From positions 1 through 34,311 of the forward strand of contig PHEF01000038.1 of assembly GCA_002842875.1 (NCBI GenBank): a stretch of DNA of 34,311 bases, in the 5' to 3' direction. The position numbers and the translations under genes are program-made. The DNA comes from Alphaproteobacteria bacterium HGW-Alphaproteobacteria-3. GTDB taxonomy: Bacteria; Pseudomonadota; Alphaproteobacteria; Parvibaculales; Parvibaculaceae. The notes below the pieces were generated by a model. It worked only from the letters and a program-made list of their open reading frames with translations. It ran no database searches and was not told the DNA's origin. Numbering within the stretch: position 1 is the first letter of the stretch; every line of letters begins with the position of its first letter. Shown here in pieces: positions 28,601-34,311 of the stretch.

Positions 28601-30229
28601 GGTGATGCCGAGCGTGCCGGTGCCGGAATTGCCGACATAGAGTTCGTCGCTGTTGGTCCAGATGGAATCCGCGCCATCGACCGTGACTTCGCCGGTGCCG
28701 CCGGCCGAAGCGCCGATATAGCCGAAAGTGTTCGAGACCGTGCCGCCGCCGGCGATGCCGAGCGTGCCGGCATCGACCGACGTGTCGCCGGTCCAGACGC
28801 TGGCGCCTGTGAGGGACAGCGTTCCCGCGCCGGATTTGACCAGGCCGCCGCTGCCGCCGATCGCGCCCGCGAAGACGGTGTTCACGCTCTGATCGACAGT
28901 CAGCGTCGCGCTGCCGAGATCGACCGTGCCGCCCGTGCCCGAGAGGGCCGCGATGGTGCGGCTGAAATCGTTGAAATCGAGCGTGCCGCCATTGACGGTG
29001 TAAGCCGTGCCGGCGACGAAAGCCGTCGCATTGCCCGCGCGCAGTGTGCCGGCGGAAACCGTGGTGCCGCCCCCATAGCTATTGGTACCGGTGAGGGTGA
29101 GCACGCCGTTGCCGAGCTTCACAAGGCTGCCGGTTCCGGAGACAGCGCCGGAGAAACTGCCATCCGCGGATTGATCGAAGGCAAGGGTCGCGTTGTTGAG
29201 GATATCGCCCACAAGGCTCGTCGTGTTGCCGGCAAGCATGCCGCCGGAGATTGTGGTGCCGCCCGACCAGCTGTTGGCTCCGGTCAGGATCGTCGTGCCG
29301 GCCAATTGGCGGACTTCGCCATTGCCGGAAATCGGGGTCGAGAAGATGTATCCAGTATCCGTGTGATTGAAGACGATCGAGCTGTTGCCTGCACCAAACA
29401 CCGCAGAGCTTGCTTGAAGCATGCCTGCCGCCGCCGCAAGGTCACCCTCGGCAGCGCCGATATTGAGCAGACCGGTCGAATCGGCCGCATACCCGATCCT
29501 AAGCGCACTATTGCCGCTGTTCACGCGCACCAGGCCGCCATCGGAGATTGTCAACTCACCATAGGCGGTGGCGCTGGATGGCAATTCGCCTGCAAGTGTC
29601 AGATTCCAACTCGTGTTCCAGACAGAATCCTGACCCGTTACCGTCGCGAATCCGGTGGAACCATCCCAGCGACCTACGAATGTACTTGAGCCGCTATTGA
29701 CCGTGCCGCCATTCTCGATGGTGAGATGGCCTGTCGAAGTGTAGTTGCCGATCATGAAGATGTTGGGCGCGGTGACCGTGCCCGTGCCGCTCACTGTCAT
29801 GGTGCCGGTGCCGCCATTGTTTCCGAGATAGAAGCAGCAACCGGTGGTCAGAGTCCCTCCGTTTTCGATTGTCACAGACCCGCTGACGCCAGAGCCGGAG
29901 CCTACACTTGTGCGGTCTTCAGTCGTGCCACCCGGTGCACCTACGACAGCCGTGACTGGTCCATTGATGTTTGAAAAGGCGCCGGTATTCGCCGGAACTC
30001 CATTCGTCCAGTTGGCCGCGTTGAACCAGTCGCCGTCGACGGCGCCCGTCCAGTTCGTATCCGCAAGCGCGGTGCCGCCCGGCAAAGCCGCAAGCATGAA
30101 CATCAAGGCAACAAGGCTCCCGCCTCTCCGCCTGCCCGCCTTGCGTCCGGCGCCGCCCCCGGCACATTCGGGCACGACAATCGCTTGTCCGAGCGTCTTC
30201 GACCAGATGTGGCGGTAGAACCTGTTCAT
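25622..30229 (-). CDS. Type Va autotransporter with 50-residue tandem repeats
   Basis: 1535 residues. ATG 30229 has AGGGGGG just before it. The N-terminus MNRFYRHIWSKTLGQAIVVP resembles the extended signal peptide region (ESPR) of large autotransporters; a hydrophobic core (LVALMFMLAALPGGTALA) and a likely cleavage before DTNWTG follow. The passenger (about 57-1260) is Gly/Thr/Ser-rich beta-solenoid, with autotransporter-associated beta-strand repeats (GGTTISGG-(T/M)-L-x-x-x-N, e.g. SWSGGTTISGGMLAGN) and, at about 488-842, seven 50-residue repeats. The C-terminal 268 residues from AVWGQLFGSWGKTDG are the membrane beta-barrel (PF03797 type), ending in Phe as outer-membrane proteins do (ELRVEF). 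It is a secreted or surface-displayed adhesin-like protein; the ligand is unknown. Two closely spaced Cys (TTGCCFYLG) are unusual for a passenger. A response regulator diverges from its promoter region. Confidence 0.92.
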   Translation of the reverse strand: MNRFYRHIWSKTLGQAIVVPECAGGGAGRKAGRRRGGSLVALMFMLAALPGGTALADTNWTGAVDGDWFNAANWTNGVPANTGAFSNINGPVTAVVGAPGGTTEDRTSVGSGSGVSGSVTIENGGTLTTGCCFYLGNNGGTGTMTVSGTGTVTAPNIFMIGNYTSTGHLTIENGGTVNSGSSTFVGRWDGSTGFATVTGQDSVWNTSWNLTLAGELPSSATAYGELTISDGGLVRVNSGNSALRIGYAADSTGLLNIGAAEGDLAAAAGMLQASSAVFGAGNSSIVFNHTDTGYIFSTPISGNGEVRQLAGTTILTGANSWSGGTTISGGMLAGNTTSLVGDILNNATLAFDQSADGSFSGAVSGTGSLVKLGNGVLTLTGTNSYGGGTTVSAGTLRAGNATAFVAGTAYTVNGGTLDFNDFSRTIAALSGTGGTVDLGSATLTVDQSVNTVFAGAIGGSGGLVKSGAGTLSLTGASVWTGDTSVDAGTLGIAGGGTVSNTFGYIGASAGGTGEVTVDGADSIWTNSDELYVGNSGTGTLGITDGGAVSIGTGYIGYFTSGTGDVTVDGAGSTWTSSGDLSVGYGGTGTLGITDGGAVSIGTGYIGRNPVGTGDVTVDGAGSTWTNSYQLNVGEFGTGTLGIADGGAVSNTNGYIGVWAGGTGEVTVDGAGSTWTNSYQLNVGYYGTGTLGIAGGGTVSNTSGVIGYDAGGSGAVTVDGADSTWTNSDQLIVGNSGTGTLGIAGGGTVSNTEGYIGRNSGSTGEVTVDGAGSTWANSDQLIVGNSGTGTLGITGGGTVSNTWEGYIGALAGGTGEVTVSGAGSTWTNSDQLYVGNSGTGTLTLSDGGRAEAAAVTIANNAASTGTLNIGAASGDAAVAAGTLDAASVVFGDGTGTLVFNHMDSDYLFAAGISGAGEVLVENGETVLTAAATHTGGTTISGGTLQLGNGGATGSVSGGIVNDGTLAIDRSNAFTWAGVMSGSGDFRQLGSGATTLTGDSSAFAGATFVDAGALIVNGLLGGTLDVGAGRLGGSGTVGTTALGAGAIFAPGNSIGTLNVSGDLLFGSLSIYEVELDDRGNAPGVNNDFIDVAGALTIDSGASVSVRPENGTDDGSTYTPGLVYTILSAANGITGAFDAVTASFAFLTPSLDYDANNVYLTLDIVADFQDVAQTPNQQGVANTVQTFGPGNTLYDGLLGLTEDQARSAFNSLSGEAHASASTSPLPGMQQIRQQILDRLARIFGGGFGGFGSAAAKQAPAAGDAPAPGHAVWGQLFGSWGKTDGNAVSAAIDRDSYGFIGGADREIAPGVHAGVALGYSRSTWDVSARSSSGDSDNFHIAGYAGTALGAVDLKGVVSYAYGRADTDRTVIVGVLTNELSASYATHTFQAGIEAGYDLDMGPVVLTPFAGLAGVHVETEGFTETGGPAALTFASTGNTTGVTTLGLRARHQAGSVGLTGAAAWRHAFGDVEPTSRAAFASSPAATFAVRGAPLVRDALAVEGGFEARIDRAATLSFGYSGEYSSDTRDHALMAELRVEF
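27704..28770 (-). repeat. Seven tandem 150-bp repeats inside the autotransporter
   Basis: The plus-strand string ATGCCGAGCGTGCCGG recurs at 27855, 28005, 28155, 28305, 28455, 28605 and 28755, exactly 150 bp apart. The 27704 end is offset by 3 bp from one extra codon (SNTWEGYIG against SNTEGYIG). Each unit encodes 50 residues of the form G-T-G-(E/D)-V-T-V-D-G-A-(G/D)-S-T-W-T-N-S-x-x-L, x-V-G-x-x-G-T-G-T-L-G-I, (A/T)-(G/D)-G-G-(T/A)-V-S and a Y-I-G turn. Copies are near-identical at the DNA level, so copy number could change by slippage or recombination without breaking frame. Confidence 0.93.
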
Positions 30230-30320
30230 TTTTTTCCCCCCTGGCGGCGCGCCGGTGCGTCAGCGTCGGCCTTTCCTCAAAACAAGCCGACGGAATTTTG
30301 GCGCTGCGGCACACCGGATG

Positions 30321-30344
30321 ACAGATGTACAGATGTACAGGTGT
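30321..30344. promoter_or_regulatory. Triple 8-bp direct repeat in the divergent control region
   Basis: ACAGATGT, ACAGATGT and ACAGGTGT follow one another without gaps, making overlapping TGTACA palindromes. The array sits between the autotransporter start (30229, minus) and the response regulator start (30407, plus), 92 and 63 nt away. A tandem operator for a NarL-type regulator is a reasonable inference; the repeat itself is plain. Confidence 0.5.
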
Positions 30345-30406
30345 CATTAACCCTGCCGGGGGATAGACTCCGGCAAGAGGCCGCCAATTCAGGGAGACGC
30401 GGGCGC

Positions 30407-31054
30407 TTGGCCGAAGAACGCATCATCATCGCAGACGATCATCCGGTGTTCCGGATGGGGATGCGGCATATTCTCGGCAGGGCCTGCCCCGGCGCGGAGA
30501 TATGCGAGGCGGGGTCGTTCGAGGAGGTGCTGGCGGCGGCCCGGGACGGCAAGGCGCCGGACATGTTCGTGCTCGACCTGCTGTTTCCCGGCTTCGTGCC
30601 CGACCAGTCCATCGGCATGCTGCGGCGGCAATTCCCGCGCGCGACGCTCGCCATCGTCTCCATGGCCGATGACAGGGAAACCATCGGCGCGGTGATGGCG
30701 GCGGGCGCGGACGGCTTTGTCGGCAAGGCCGTGCCGCCGGAGGAGATCGCCGAGGCGATTGCCGCGATCCATGGCGGCGAGATCGTGGTGAGGCCGGCGG
30801 CGGCGCATCTGCCGACACCGGCCGTCCGGGCTGGCATGAGCGCGAGCACGGGGACGGGGGAAAGCGAGGTGCAGCTTTCGCCGCGCCAGCGCGAAGTGCT
30901 GCGGCTCATCGCCACCGGCATGACCAACAAGGAGATCGGGCGCCAGCTCGGTATCTCGCCGGTGACGGCGCGGATGCATGTGTCGGCGCTGCTGAGGACA
31001 CTCGGCGTCGCGAGCCGCGCGGCGGCCGCGGGCGTGGCGGTGAAGCTGCTCTGA
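30407..31054 (+). CDS. NarL/LuxR-family response regulator
   Basis: 215 residues from TTG 30407 (AGGGAGA 9 nt upstream); the frame is open to 30185, but the receiver domain begins at RIIIADDHP. The receiver (1-120) has the acidic pair DD, the phospho-acceptor Asp in MFVLDLLFPG, Ser/Thr in AIVSMAD, and Lys in FVGKAVPPEEI. The output domain (about 150-215) is a LuxR HTH: LSPRQREVLRLIATGMTNKE, IGRQLGISPVTARMHVSALL. The likely partner is the hybrid kinase that converges on it 4 nt away. It diverges from the autotransporter, its plausible target. Confidence 0.9.
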   Translation: MAEERIIIADDHPVFRMGMRHILGRACPGAEICEAGSFEEVLAAARDGKAPDMFVLDLLFPGFVPDQSIGMLRRQFPRATLAIVSMADDRETIGAVMAAGADGFVGKAVPPEEIAEAIAAIHGGEIVVRPAAAHLPTPAVRAGMSASTGTGESEVQLSPRQREVLRLIATGMTNKEIGRQLGISPVTARMHVSALLRTLGVASRAAAAGVAVKLL

Positions 31055-31058
31055 ACGG

Positions 31059-32837
31059 TCAGGAAGCGGTTGCTTCGTCTTCTTTTGCTTCATCGCCAAG
31101 CGCGAAGCCGGTCAGGAGCGCGCGCAGTTCGGCGGGATGCGCGGGCTTTCGCAGGAAGGGAATGCCGGAGCGGGCGAGATGCGCCAGCGTTTCCGGCTCG
31201 GAGCGGCCCGTGAGAATGGCGGCGGGCACGGGCCAGCCCTCCATCTCGCGTATCCGTGCGACGATCCCGAGCCCGTCCAGCGGGCCACCGAGATCGAAAT
31301 CGCTGACGATCGCATCGCATCCGGCGGCTTCCTGCGGCAGGCCGCCGAACTCCATGACCTCGCAGCCCCAGCGGCGCAGGAGCGTCGCAGTGGCTGCGAG
31401 CACTTCGGGATCGTCGTCGATGACGCAGACGGCAAGGCCGGTGAGCGGATGCTGGCGATGGGCGCGCGGGGCGGAGACAGCGCCCGGCTCCACGACCGGA
31501 AGACCGGCGATGCGAACCGCGGTGCCGCGTCCTTCGGCGGAGACGATGCCGACATCGAGCCCCATGAGCCCGCCAAGGCGGCGGACAATGGCGAGGCCGA
31601 GACCCAAACCTTCTTCCCTGTGCCGCGCATCGTTTTCGGCGCGGTAGAATTCATCGAAGATATGGCGGAGATCGGCCTCCCCGATGCCCGGTCCGTCATC
31701 CGCGACCTCGAGGACCGCGCGGTCCTCGCCATCGGTGCGGGCGGTTATCCGAACCGTCGCGCCTCGCGCATATTTCTGCGCATTGGAGAGGAGGTTCTGG
31801 ATCATGGTGGAGAACAGGGCCGGGTCCACCGACACGAAGATGCCGGACGGCTCCAGCACGAGTGTGCAGCCGCTCTCGCGCAAGGCGTCCGCGTTCTGCC
31901 CGCCAATGCCTTGCAGCACATCGTCGAGAGAGATGCGCTCGGGCTGGGGCACGATGCCGCCGACATCGAGACGCGAAATATCGAGGAGCGAGCCGAGCAG
32001 GCGGCTCACGGAGCGGGCCGCATTGTCGATGCTGGCGACATGCTGCCGCACCTCGCCGTCGAGCCGCAGGTCGCGCAAACAGGCAGTAAAGAGGCCGATA
32101 GCATGTACCGGCTGGCGCAGATCGTGGCTCGCATGAGCGAGGAAGCGGGATTTCGAGAGGTTCGCCTCCACCGCCTCCCGGCGGGCTTCTTCAAGTTCCG
32201 CCGCCATTCCGGTGATCTCGGCAAGCTTGCCGTCGAGCGAGCGCGTAAGCGTCACGTTGGCCGTCATGAAGCGCAACATGCGGAAGCCGAGGATCGAGAG
32301 AACACCTGCATAAAGCAGGATCATTGCCATGACCGTCACGCCCAAAAAACTGAAATCGTGATAGAGATGCGCGAGGCCAAGCAGCGGCACGGACGTCCAG
32401 AGGCTGATGAAGCAGGAGCGCGGCAGCGCATGTTGCGAGGAGACGGCGCCGAGCGCGGTGCCGCCAAGGGCCAGCGAGTAAACCAGCAGGTGATGAAACT
32501 CGCCCGTCGCCGCGCCGAAGGCCCCGAGACCCCAGCTTATGCCGACGAAGAAGGTGAGCGCGGTATGCGCCATGCCATAGGGCCGGGCGGCGTCCTCGTC
32601 CGCCGGGCGGTCATGCGTGTAGCGCCATGCGAGGGCGGCAAGCGCGGCGGAAAGACCGCAGATGGCGGCATACCAGACCCATGGCCAGGCCTCGCCCGGC
32701 CAGGCATAGACGAGAAGCGCGACCGTTGCCGTGACGACGCCGATATGGACGAGCCAGGCCTGAAAGCTCAGATCGAAGAGATAGTCGAGTTGCCACTTCT
32801 CGGCGTGACCCACGGCATGGAGCCGTTCCTTCAACAT
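31059..32837 (-). CDS. Membrane-bound hybrid histidine kinase with C-terminal receiver
   Basis: 592 residues. Residues 25-190 hold about six hydrophobic segments with no large periplasmic domain, so the kinase probably senses within or near the membrane. A coiled coil (about 200-230) leads to the dimerisation/phospho-acceptor motif ASHDLRQPVHAIGLF (His238). The ATPase domain has NLLSNAQKYA (N box), ADDGPGIG (G1) and GLGLGLAIVRRLGG (G2). The receiver (about 468-585) has VIDDDPEV, the acceptor Asp in IVSDFDLGG, ILTGRS and the Lys in LRKPAHP. HDLRQP-type kinases with an attached receiver often pair with LuxR-type regulators. It converges on such a regulator (4 nt between stops), which is its best candidate partner. 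GGGG lies before ATG 32837. Confidence 0.92.
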   Translation of the reverse strand: MLKERLHAVGHAEKWQLDYLFDLSFQAWLVHIGVVTATVALLVYAWPGEAWPWVWYAAICGLSAALAALAWRYTHDRPADEDAARPYGMAHTALTFFVGISWGLGAFGAATGEFHHLLVYSLALGGTALGAVSSQHALPRSCFISLWTSVPLLGLAHLYHDFSFLGVTVMAMILLYAGVLSILGFRMLRFMTANVTLTRSLDGKLAEITGMAAELEEARREAVEANLSKSRFLAHASHDLRQPVHAIGLFTACLRDLRLDGEVRQHVASIDNAARSVSRLLGSLLDISRLDVGGIVPQPERISLDDVLQGIGGQNADALRESGCTLVLEPSGIFVSVDPALFSTMIQNLLSNAQKYARGATVRITARTDGEDRAVLEVADDGPGIGEADLRHIFDEFYRAENDARHREEGLGLGLAIVRRLGGLMGLDVGIVSAEGRGTAVRIAGLPVVEPGAVSAPRAHRQHPLTGLAVCVIDDDPEVLAATATLLRRWGCEVMEFGGLPQEAAGCDAIVSDFDLGGPLDGLGIVARIREMEGWPVPAAILTGRSEPETLAHLARSGIPFLRKPAHPAELRALLTGFALGDEAKEDEATAS

Positions 32838-32901
32838 GACGGCCCCCCTTCCCCTCTTGCGCCATTTGAACGGCTATCCCAGCCCGCGCGGCGGCCCCCT
32901 G

Positions 32902-33148
32902 TCAATGATGAAGGGAAGGACCGGCCTCAACCCCGCGTGAAGGCGCGGCGAAGCGGAGCGGCGTCTTCGTGTCTTCTCTCGCGAAGAAGCCTGGCTGGAA
33001 AACCTTGATGAGGACGAAAGCGGGAAGGCCTGCCGCGCAGATGACGAGGGCGAGCGATGTCGCCGCCGTGTCGGCCGCCATGAAGGCGCCGCGCTCGAAC
33101 AGCACGCGAATGATGTCGGAGGAGAGGACGCCCGCGCCGGCGGCGGCG
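32902..33148 (-). pseudogene. murJ: Internal fragment of lipid II flippase MurJ (MviN), cut by an IS
   Basis: About 82 codons. Read from the IS edge the frame gives GAGVLSSDIIRVLFERGAFM then AADTAATSLALVICAAGLPAF and VLIKVFQPGFFAREDTKTP, matching the central part of MurJ (LFxRGxF...D...T...GLPAFVLIKVxxPGFxAR-x-D-x-(K/R)-T-P). MurJ proteins are about 510 residues. The upstream part is removed by the IS insertion at 33149. Downstream, after TPLRFA, the sequence departs into an unrelated tail (about 17 residues) and stop, so the C-terminal third is missing too. An essential gene should be intact elsewhere. Confidence 0.75.
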
Positions 33149-33174
33149 TGACCTGCCCCCCGGAAACAGGACCG
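33149..33174 (+). repeat. Left terminal inverted repeat of the IS
   Basis: TGACCTGCCCCCCGGAAACA then GGACCG. It aligns with the reverse complement of the right end (TGAACTTGCCCCCAACCTTG then GACCG), with identity concentrated in TGA, CT, GCCCCC and GGACCG. Confidence 0.75.
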
Positions 33175-33227
33175 TTTGAAGCTGGAAAATTCTAATTTAG
33201 CGTCCTTGGCCGGGCGGAGGATTTTCC

Positions 33228-33366
33228 ATGAAGAAGACGAAGTTCAGGCTTGATGCCATCCGAGATGAAGCGGCTGAAGCAGCTTGAGGAGGAGAACCAG
33301 CGGCTGAAAAAGCTGGTGGCGGACCTCTCTCTGGACAAGGAGATGCTTCAGGACCGTCCGGCCTGA
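33228..33366 (+). pseudogene. IS3-family OrfA, internally deleted and frameshifted
   Basis: ATG 33228 with a GGAGG site begins MKKTKF as OrfA of this IS group does, but the frame ends after 19 residues (TGA 33285-33287). The C-terminal half is in another frame: MPSEMKRLKQLEEENQRLKK and then LVADLSLDKEMLQD (33253-33351), the leucine-zipper part of OrfA. The helix-turn-helix region normally between them (about 40 codons) is absent. A complete OrfA is about 88 residues. The element is unlikely to make functional OrfA or OrfAB. Confidence 0.75.
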
Positions 33367-33391
33367 AATCGATCCACCGGATCGATTTTTT
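33366..33391 (+). terminator. Perfect 10-bp hairpin with T-run between orfA and orfB
   Basis: AAATCGATCC (33366-33375) and GGATCGATTT (33379-33388) pair perfectly around ACC and are followed by TTT, giving six Ts in a row. In form it is an intrinsic terminator. It lies in about 50 bases that seem to be inserted between ...LDKEMLQD and the expected (V)RRK end of orfA, bounded by CCGTCCG repeats. Confidence 0.6.
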
Positions 33392-33450
33392 AACGGCCTC
33401 CCGTCCGCCGAAAAATCTGAGGCCTGCCCGGAAGCGGCGGCTGGTCGACC

Positions 33451-34263
33451 ATGTTCGATCGGTTGGGCCAAGTCAGTATACGCCGTGCATGCCAGGCGGT
33501 GCCCGTTGAACGGTCGACCTATCACTACCGGTCGAAACGGGACGACCCGACAGCTCTCAAGCAGCGGATCAGGGAGATCGCGGAGACGCGGGTGCGGTAT
33601 GGCTATCGCCGCATCCATGTCCTGCTTCAGCGGGAAGGATGGCATGTCAATGCAAAGCGTGTCTGTCGGCTCTATCGCGAAATGGGCCTGCAATTGCGGA
33701 ACAAGTCTCCCAAGAGAAGGGTCAAGGCGAAGCTGCGGGAGGACCGCTTTCCGGCACAAGAGCCCAACCAGGTCTGGGCAATGGACTTCGTCCACGACCA
33801 GCTCTTTGACGGGAAGAAGATCCGTGTGCTCACGGTCGTTGACACCTTCACGCGGTTCTCGCCGGCGATCGACGTGCGCTTTAGCTACAAGGGGGCGGAT
33901 GTGGTCGACACGCTTGAGCGTGCGGCACGACAGGCGGGTTACCCGAAGACGATCCGCCTGGACAACGGCCCGGAGTTTATCTCTCGCGAACTCGATCTGT
34001 GGGCCTTCATGCGGGGTGTCACGCTTGACTTCTCACGGCCAGGCAAACCGACGGACAATGCCTTCATCGAAAGCCTCAACGGCAAGTTCCGGGCGGAGTG
34101 CCTGAATGCCAACTGGTTCCTGAGCCTCGACGAAGCGCGATCAAAATGCGAGGCTTGGCGTAGAGACTACAACGAGGTCCGACCGCACAGTGCGATCGGA
34201 AACGAAGTGCCGATCAGGCTTCATCTTCCGGCCGGCAACCCCGGCCAGCCTGCCGTCAGATGA
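33451..34263 (+). CDS. IS3-family transposase OrfB (DDE integrase)
   Basis: 270 residues from ATG 33451. Visible are the HTH_21-type region KQRIREIAETRVRYGYRRIH with VLLQREGWHVN, then the rve DDE core: first Asp in VWAMDFVHDQL, second Asp in IRLDNGPEFIS, and Glu in DNAFIESLNGKFRAECLN; the end is WRRDYNEVRPHSAIGNEVP. Just upstream, the frame KNLRPARKRRLVDHVRS belongs to the same protein but is shifted by one base near 33467, so the natural N-terminus is broken. The catalytic domain is intact, but without a proper OrfA the element is probably not autonomous. Confidence 0.88.
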   Translation: MFDRLGQVSIRRACQAVPVERSTYHYRSKRDDPTALKQRIREIAETRVRYGYRRIHVLLQREGWHVNAKRVCRLYREMGLQLRNKSPKRRVKAKLREDRFPAQEPNQVWAMDFVHDQLFDGKKIRVLTVVDTFTRFSPAIDVRFSYKGADVVDTLERAARQAGYPKTIRLDNGPEFISRELDLWAFMRGVTLDFSRPGKPTDNAFIESLNGKFRAECLNANWFLSLDEARSKCEAWRRDYNEVRPHSAIGNEVPIRLHLPAGNPGQPAVR

Positions 34264-34285
34264 AGCCGGAATTTACCAGCCCAGC

Positions 34286-34310
34286 CGGTCCAAGGTTGGG
34301 GGCAAGTTCA
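34286..34310 (+). repeat. Right terminal inverted repeat of the IS
   Basis: CGGTCCAAGGTTGGGGGCAA then GTTCA, the imperfect complement of the left terminal repeat. It begins 23 nt after the orfB stop. Confidence 0.75.
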
Positions 34311-34311
34311 A

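Larger units (their letters stand above)
33149..34310 (+). mobile_element. Decayed IS3-family insertion sequence, 1162 bp
   Basis: Terminal inverted repeats are visible: TGACCTGCCCCC... at the left end and its counterpart ending ...GGGGGCAAGTTCA at the right. Inside are a damaged orfA (33228-33366) and a near-complete orfB (33451-34263). The element interrupts the murJ fragment. Only one base lies beyond the right end, so a target-site duplication cannot be tested. Confidence 0.85.

Noticed and set aside
27704..28770. CRISPR array
   Set aside because: The 150-bp period has no unique spacers and is in frame with the autotransporter, encoding a 50-residue protein repeat.
27398..29689. A 763-codon open frame on the plus strand opposite the autotransporter
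   Set aside because: It is the complement of the tandem repeats, which keep stop codons out of one antisense frame. Its repeated Gly/Ala/Asp/Arg-rich translation has no independent features, start signal or domain.

Overview
The window reads as chromosomal DNA of a GC-rich alphaproteobacterium. The evidence is gene content and order (alr-mlaE-mlaF-radA-cvpA-purF-SDR; der-bamB-yfgM-like; guaB-rsmB-TPR-guaA; rlmE-ppx) and the GTCA/TGAC-bounded intergenic palindromes typical of Rhizobiales-like genomes. A Parvibaculum-like lineage is a guess from general resemblance and was not tested.

Layout. 1-437 is insertion-sequence debris: the tail of an unidentified ORF with a hairpin, a histidine-kinase C-terminus and the last 36 codons of an IS3-type transposase joined head-on. 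535-1497 is an orphan TupA-like ATP-grasp gene. 1498-1917 holds small palindromic repeats, then a promoter whose spacer contains a perfect palindrome in front of an orphan antitoxin-like HTH gene (1918-2208). 2360-9749 is a co-directional housekeeping block: alanine racemase, lipid-transport ABC permease and ATPase, RadA, CvpA, PurF and a short-chain dehydrogenase. 9763-16798 lies on the minus strand: Der, BamB, a YfgM-like TPR protein, a panB whose 5' end is damaged, two related multi-pass membrane proteins and a secreted TPR protein. asd (plus) converges on guaA with only 6 nt between the stop codons. The minus strand continues with a TPR protein, rsmB, guaB, rlmE and ppx/gppA to 25152.

25622-32837 is the most distinctive accessory region. 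It has a 1535-residue type Va autotransporter with seven 50-residue (150-bp) tandem repeats, a divergently transcribed NarL/LuxR response regulator, and a convergent membrane-bound hybrid histidine kinase. A triple 8-bp direct repeat lies in the divergent control region. The cluster looks like a surface protein beside its own two-component system, but the regulatory link is inference.

32902-34310 is again debris: an internal fragment of murJ cut by a decayed IS3-family element whose two terminal inverted repeats are both visible. The housekeeping segment is therefore flanked on both sides by IS remnants, which suggests rearrangement at its borders.

No rRNA, tRNA or CRISPR array was seen. Clear biosynthetic roles are purine and GMP synthesis (purF, guaA, guaB), the aspartate family (asd), peptidoglycan (alr) and pantothenate (panB, probably broken). 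Envelope roles are mlaEF, bamB and the autotransporter.
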